From: Oryza sativa Japonica Group
Lineage: Eukaryota > Streptophyta > Magnoliopsida > Poales > Poaceae
Reading direction: 5' to 3'
DNA length: 64,000 nucleotides
Assembly: GCF_034140825.1 (NCBI RefSeq)
Contig: NC_089043.1
Span: forward strand, 25,470,001 to 25,534,000
The position numbers and the translations under genes are program-made. The notes under the pieces are model-generated. The model worked only from the letters and a program-made list of their open reading frames with translations, was not told where the DNA came from and did not search any database. Positions 59,401 to 64,000 of the stretch are shown here, piece by piece (within the stretch, counting starts at the first letter, position 1; each line of letters opens with the position of its first letter).

Positions 59401-59710
59401 GAGCAGAGCATGCATATGAGCAGGCAGTTGGCAGCCAACTCGGAGAGCTCATCACACTCTCTCCACTAAGATTCTTCACCGCGAATCCCGGTTTGGCGTT
59501 CCGGGAAGGATGACGAATGTCTCTGCATTCCGCACAACAGACGCTCACCTCGCCTCCTCTAGATTCGCAATTTTTCTGGGATTCAACTCAACATTTTTGC
59601 TTCAAGCTACTGTAAAGATTAGTTAGTACTACTAAAGATGATCAAGTGATGCTCTAGCGTGAAGTAAACATGTTAATACCACTGCCAATTGGTAATTAGC
59701 CGAGTGTTGC
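56405..59710. other. ARO 3' UTR and long gene-free region
   Basis: The ARO 3' UTR probably extends several hundred bases. The remainder is AT-rich with no supported coding frame. A (CT)n tract lies at 58986-59008. No RNA gene is recognised. Confidence 0.5.
58986..59008. repeat. (CT)n microsatellite
   Basis: About eleven CT dinucleotides in an AT-rich setting. Confidence 0.9.
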
Positions 59711-59719
59711 TACACGAAA

Positions 59720-60521
59720 GGGGACCCATAATGGGCGATCGATCGCCGTGGGGATGGGGTAGCGATCAGATTCGCTCCCCACCTCCCCCCTCCCTCCCTC
59801 CACCAGGTTTCCTTTTTTGGCACCGTATTACTTTCCTATTTTAGTAAATTTATACACCTAAAGTTTATACACCTCATGTTTACACAATTAAATTTAGAGA
59901 CTAAAAGTTTATTAGTCAAAAGTTTATATATCCGATTCAAATTTGAATTTGAATTCAAATATTTTTTATATATAGTATTTCTATACATCTAAAGTTTATA
60001 CACCTAAAGTTGTTTATAGACCCAAAGTTTATAAGTCAAAAGTTTACATACCCGTTTCAAATTTGAATTTGAATTCAAATATTTTATATATATAGTATTT
60101 TTATGCATCTAAAGTTTATACATCTAAAGTTTATAGACCCGTTTTAAATTTGAATTTGAATTATATCCGATTCAAATTTGAATTTGAATTCAAATATTTT
60201 CTATATATAGTATTTCTATACATCTAAAGACCCAAAGTTTATAAGTTAAAAGTTTACATACCCGATTCAAATTTGAATTTGAATTTGAATTCAATTTTTT
60301 TATATATAGTATTTCTATACATAAATTTTTCTAACTTTTTGTTTTTTTAAAAAAAATTTGTGGAGATGTGTAAACTTGAGGTGTACAAACTTTAGGTGTA
60401 TAAATTTACTAAAATAGAAAAATAATGTGGTGCCAAAAAAGAAAATCAGGTGAAGGGAGGGAATCAGAAATCTGATCGCTCCTAGCGATCCCTAGCGATC
60501 GATCGCTAGGTAGCATTCTCG
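59720..60521. mobile_element. MULE-like TIR element with internal tandem repeats
   Basis: Flanked by the direct 9-mer tacacgaaa (59711-59719 and 60522-60530), which suits a Mutator-type insertion. Inverted arms of about 150 bp share GCGATCGATCGC, AGCGATCAGATT, TTTTTTGGCACC and CTATTTTAGTAAATTTATAC. The outermost 15 bases match poorly, so the exact ends rest on the target duplication. The centre is a roughly 120-bp tandem array, listed separately. Non-coding. Confidence 0.72.
59930..60330. repeat. Roughly 120-bp tandem repeat array
   Basis: Four copies of a unit with ttcaaatttgaatttgaatt, TATATATAGTATTTCTATAC and ATCTAAAGTTTATA begin near 59935, 60056, 60166 and 60264, with length variation. 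It forms the centre of the MULE-like element. Confidence 0.8.
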
Positions 60522-60715
60522 TACACGAAAAGTCTTTTCAGCTGTCGCTTCATACCAGGGTTAAATCTCGCGGTTTCACCACGTGTCAGCCTCTGATTGG
60601 CCGCTCCTCTTTGCAAACTCGAACGTTGAGCCAGCATAACATGTTGACCTGCGGACAGGCGCACAGCACCGGCCATCACGAGGCTCCAAGCAAGCGCTCT
60701 CAGTCTCTTATAACT

Positions 60716-60721
60716 TATAAA
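60716..60721 (+). promoter_or_regulatory. TATA box of the thaumatin-like gene
   Basis: TATAAA (in cttataaacccc) lies 131 bases before the ATG at 60852, a normal distance for a TATA box plus a leader of about 100 bases. Confidence 0.6.
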
Positions 60722-60851
60722 CCCCGGTGCTTGATTACGCGCAATCGCATCGCTACCACGAAAACTCCACAAGAATCCATCAAGAAACATACACTCGTTT
60801 CGTTTTTTCCTTTTTTTGATCCATCTTGCTGCTAGCTTGCTGCAACCGGCA

Positions 60852-62588
60852 ATGGCGACGGCTCGCCGTCTCCTCCCCGTCACTCTCCTACTCATCTCAC
60901 TCTCAAGTACGTACTTGCATTGGTGATCAGCTGTGCAATGTGGTAGTAGCTGTGTTCTGATGAGATTGTTGCTGCTGCTGTTGTTGCTGTTGTTGCAGGG
61001 GCATTGTGCACGACGTTCACGCTGACAAACTCGTGCGCGTACACGGTGTGGCCGGGGCTCCTGTCGAGCGCCGGGTCGCCGCCGCTGGCCACGACGGGGT
61101 TCGCGCTGGCGCCGGGGGAGTCGCTCGCCGTGGACGCGCCGGCGGCGTGGTCGGGCCGCGTCTGGGGGCGGACGCTCTGCGGCGCCGACCCGGGCGGGTC
61201 CGGCAGGTTCGCGTGCGCCACGGGCGACTGCGGGTCGGGCGCCGTGGAGTGCGGCGGCGGCGGCGCGGCGCCGCCCGCGACGCTGGCGGAGTTCACCCTC
61301 GACGGCGCCGGCGGGAACGACTTCTACGACGTCAGCCTCGTGGACGGCTCCAACCTGCCGATGGTGGTGGTTCCCCAGGGCGGCGGCGCGGCGTGCGGCG
61401 CGACGGGGTGCCTCGTCGACCTGAACGGGCCGTGCCCCGCCGACCTGAAGGTCGCCGGCGCCGACGGCGCCGGCATCGCCTGCAGGAGCGCGTGCGAGGC
61501 GTTCGGCACGCCGGAGTACTGCTGCAACGGCGCGTTCGGCACGCCGGCGACGTGCCGGCCGTCGGCGTACTCGCAGTTCTTCAAGAACGCGTGCCCGCGC
61601 GCCTACAGCTACGCCTACGACGACGCCACGTCCACATTCACCTGCGCCTCCGGCACCGCCAGTTACCTCGTCGTCTTCTGCCCTATCATCTCCAGGTAAT
61701 TAAGCCGAACAGATGAATCGTCGATTCAGATTTCAGTGAGCCTGATCAAATGCAGTATCATGTGCCACTGCCAACCATCAAATCATTTGACAAGAACGTG
61801 GGTTGGATGGTTGGTCAATGATCATGCATGATCCAATGTACGTGACTACGTTGAAGATGATTAATTGCAGGCTTTATTAACGTCTTGTGCCGACTGATTA
61901 AGTTACAAGCAACTACTTTCTCCTTTTTTATATATTATAATAAGTTGATTTAATTAGAAAATAATAAAAAACTTTAGGTTTGATCAAAATTTTTAAAAAA
62001 GCTAGTAAAATCTACAATATCTAATTAGTTTCGTTAAATGTTACTATATTTATTTTATAAACTTGATAAATGAAACGACTTGTATTATAAAACGGAGAGA
62101 GTAGATAATTTGCCTCGTTGAATATGCTCGCCATAGAAAGTCATACACGTATAAGCCATAGCCGTGCAATTAGCCTCCTTTTTGTTCTTGCCCTCAGCAA
62201 CGGTCTTCTGGCCGATTGTCGATTACTTTGTGTTTATTACTTTCTTCTAATATATTGGTGTGTAATATTTTTCCGTGTTCGTGATAAAAACCTAATGAGT
62301 GATCAACCAACCCTGCGTTAGAAAGCTAACTCTGGTATGATATCCAGCCTCAAGTCGTCGGTGGGCGGCGGCGCCACGAATCCGTCGGCGTCGGGGACGG
62401 GGCTGCCTCTCATCAACGACACGGTCTCCTTCCTCAACCGCGGCGGCGGCGGCAACGGCGGCTACTACGACGCGTCGAGCAGCGCCTCGCTGACGGCGCC
62501 CAGTCCCCTCCCCGTCGCCGGCCAAGCGGCCGCCGCCGTGCTCGCGTGGCTCTGCACCGCCCGCGGCCGCCACTGGCTGCCGTGGTAG
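60852..62588 (+). CDS. Thaumatin-like protein (PR-5 family) with C-terminal tail
   Basis: Secreted defence-type protein. Exons 60852-60906, 60999-61695 and 62348-62588 give 330 residues. Residues 1-22 form a signal peptide (RRLLPVTLLLISLSRA). The thaumatin domain shows FTLTNSCAYTVWPG, WSGRVWGRTLC, EFTLDGAGGNDFYDVSLVDG (acidic-cleft residues), CRSACEAFGTPEYCC and YLVVFCP, with 16 conserved-type cysteines plus one at the signal end. If intron 2 is kept, TAA at 61697-61699 ends a 251-residue form. Splicing at ccAG|GTAATT removes that stop. Exon 3 then adds SSLKSSVGGGATNPSASGTG, NDTVSFLN and a hydrophobic end (AGQAAAAVLAWLC), which suggests a GPI anchor, as in other long plant thaumatin-like proteins. 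Intron 2 holds a Stowaway-like MITE. Confidence 0.85.
61916..62101. mobile_element. Stowaway-like MITE in thaumatin-like intron 2
   Basis: Left end ctttctccttttttatatat and right end tattataaaacggagagag are imperfect inverted matches flanked by TA on each side; 186 bases, AT-rich and non-coding. Confidence 0.7.
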
Positions 62589-64000
62589 AGATCGCCGCCG
62601 CCGCCGTCATCCGCCGGAGCACACCTCGTGCCGGCCAGCCGTGCTGATCCGCCATGGCGCCATGTGCCGGCCGGCCCGACATTTTGACCTCGGGCCGTAT
62701 TGCGATTCGCGAATTGTATAGATTATCAATCACCATGGATCGGTGAATGGCAGCCGCATCTAGTACAAAAACTTGGTTGATTAATTGGGAAGATGAAGTA
62801 ATTAATTGGTCTCCTGTCACAAAAAAAAGTTAATTTCCAATTTTTTTTTCAACTTCTAACTTTTCTATCACATCAAAACTTTCCTACACACACAAACTTC
62901 AAACTTTTTCGTCACATCGTTCCAATTTCAACCAAACTTCCAACACAGCCTAGGTCAAGTTCCTAACTTTTTTTTTCCAAAAAGTTCACATCGAATCTTA
63001 ATTTGACACATGCATGGAGCATTAAATATAGATAAAAAAATTAATTGCACAATTTGTTTGAAAATCGCGAGACGAATCTTTTAAGTTTAATTAGTCCATG
63101 ATTAGCCATAAAGTGCTACAGTAACTCACATGTGCTAATGACGGATTAATTAGGCTTTAATAAATTCATCTTGCGGTTTCCAGGCGAGTTATGAAATTAG
63201 TTTTTTCATTGGTGTCTAAAACCCCTTCCAATATCCGGTCAAACATATGATGTGACACCCAAAAAATTTATTTTCGCGAACTAAACACACCCGTAGTATC
63301 CACATTGCAGCAACCAAACCTGTGACATTTTTTCCCTAAATTTGAAGGAAGAGACGTCCTGCGAACATTTTTTTTAAAAGAAATTATGAGGGTGTTGAGG
63401 ATTAAATACGAAACCTTGGGGTTAAAACCACACACCCCTTATTACTGCACTATCAAGTTCATTAAAAAAAGCAGGGCGGCAACCAAACATTTTTTTTTTT
63501 GAGATTAGAGAATTGCAGAACAGAAGCAGGTGGGTTAGGGCATGGGACAACGAGTGTATGCAGATGGGTCGGTGAGTCGATCACATGAGCGTTTCCTTAT
63601 TTTGTACGTACACGTCAGGCATGGTCTTCACTTCACTCTTCAGAAATCTAAATCCTGAATGCTGCTGAATCAAATCCATGGTCTTCACGAATTCTGAATC
63701 AAACTATCATCTGTTCTGATTATCTGGGCTCGATGTCTGAAACTCTGAATCCTTTCACGATGGATCTTGTTGGTTACTGCTTGTCTCGAGCAGTGCCAGT
63801 TGTTGGTACAGTTGCAACGTCAGGGTCTTTCCGGTCTCGTTGTGATTTTATAGCGGCAGCAGTTGTGGGCACGTACTACTGTAGTACTATAGTCGCATGG
63901 CTGACTCTGAATAATCTGAATGCATGGTGAAAACTGAAAAGGTTGGGCAGGCAGAGTTTGGACCACTCTGGTGCATGGCATGGTCCATCTGATGAACTGA
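62589..64000. other. Thaumatin-like 3' UTR and MITE-containing flank
   Basis: The 3' UTR is followed by two adjacent MITE-type stretches (62825-62944 and 62945-63295) and then AT-rich DNA to the window end. A 65-residue frame at 63733-63930 has no known domain and is not supported as a gene. Confidence 0.5.
62945..63295. mobile_element. MITE with GTTTAGTTC ends (copy 4)
   Basis: In reverse orientation to copy 3: starts tcaagttcctaac and ends ttcgcgaactaaacacaccc. The core has ATTAGTCCATGATTAGCCAT, GCTACAGTAACTCACATGTG and CTTGCGGTTTCCAGGCGAG. The adjacent 62825-62944 stretch matches, in reverse complement, the interrupted MITE at 42236-43565. Non-coding. Confidence 0.75.

Noticed and set aside
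63733-63930. 65-residue frame near the right edge
   Set aside because: No domain and no context; the sequence around it is ordinary intergenic DNA.

Overview
The window is nuclear DNA from a grass and reads throughout as rice (Oryza). Three things point there: GC-rich first exons next to AT-rich introns, typical rice MITEs (Stowaway-like elements with CTCC..GGAG ends, Micron-type elements in (TA)n tracts, and a family with GTTTAGTTC ends), and gene products that match rice proteins from memory (TFIIB, plastid triosephosphate isomerase, XAP5, APE2). From recall only, these genes sit together on the long arm of rice chromosome 9; I could not check this. There is no CRISPR array, operon or bacterial content. 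I saw no LTR retrotransposon or viral relic.

Layout. (1) 1-13.3 kb, housekeeping genes: TFIIB (+, 1085-3813, 7 exons), plastid triosephosphate isomerase (-, 5442-8350, 9 exons) and a BIG BROTHER-like RING E3 (+, 10179-13308, 7 exons, one GC-AG intron). (2) 13.3-22 kb, repeat-rich: a Stowaway, a 170-bp tandem repeat, a 55-bp-TIR MITE, a Micron in (TA)n and a 229-bp hairpin. This leads into an unrecognised Pro/Ala-rich tandem-repeat gene (18642-21707) with an in-frame TAG and a triplicated splice-donor repeat in its leader. (3) 22.8-29.4 kb: XAP5/XCT (12 exons), a secreted proline-rich protein with a probable GPI tail, and an ATL-type RING-H2 E3 (-). (4) 30.8-32.6 kb: a Pack-MULE with a perfect 9-bp target duplication, carrying a WPP-domain fragment and a spliced CRIB (RIC-like) gene copy. 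(5) 33.5-40.5 kb, minus strand: a PI-PLC X-domain protein and APE2 (10 exons, PIP box, GRF finger). (6) About 40.79-51.34 kb: a stack of nested transposons just upstream of APE2. An outer MULE is split by a second MULE, which is split by a third and by MITEs, and a 6.5-kb L1-type LINE sits in the outer one. (7) 54.5-56.4 kb: an ARMADILLO REPEAT ONLY (ARO) gene, intronless. (8) 59.7-62.6 kb: a MULE-like element with internal 120-bp repeats, then a thaumatin-like protein whose third exon adds a probable GPI-anchor tail. (9) 62.6-64 kb: MITEs only.

The genes are independent transcription units, not a pathway. They cover transcription initiation (TFIIB), plastid carbon metabolism (TPI), ubiquitination (two RING E3s), clock/splicing (XCT), DNA repair (APE2), polarity/ARM-repeat functions (ARO) and cell-surface or defence proteins (thaumatin-like, proline-rich). 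Exon boundaries were set by hand from GT/GC-AG sites, reading-frame phase and remembered family sequence. For every multi-exon gene the exon lengths sum to a multiple of three.
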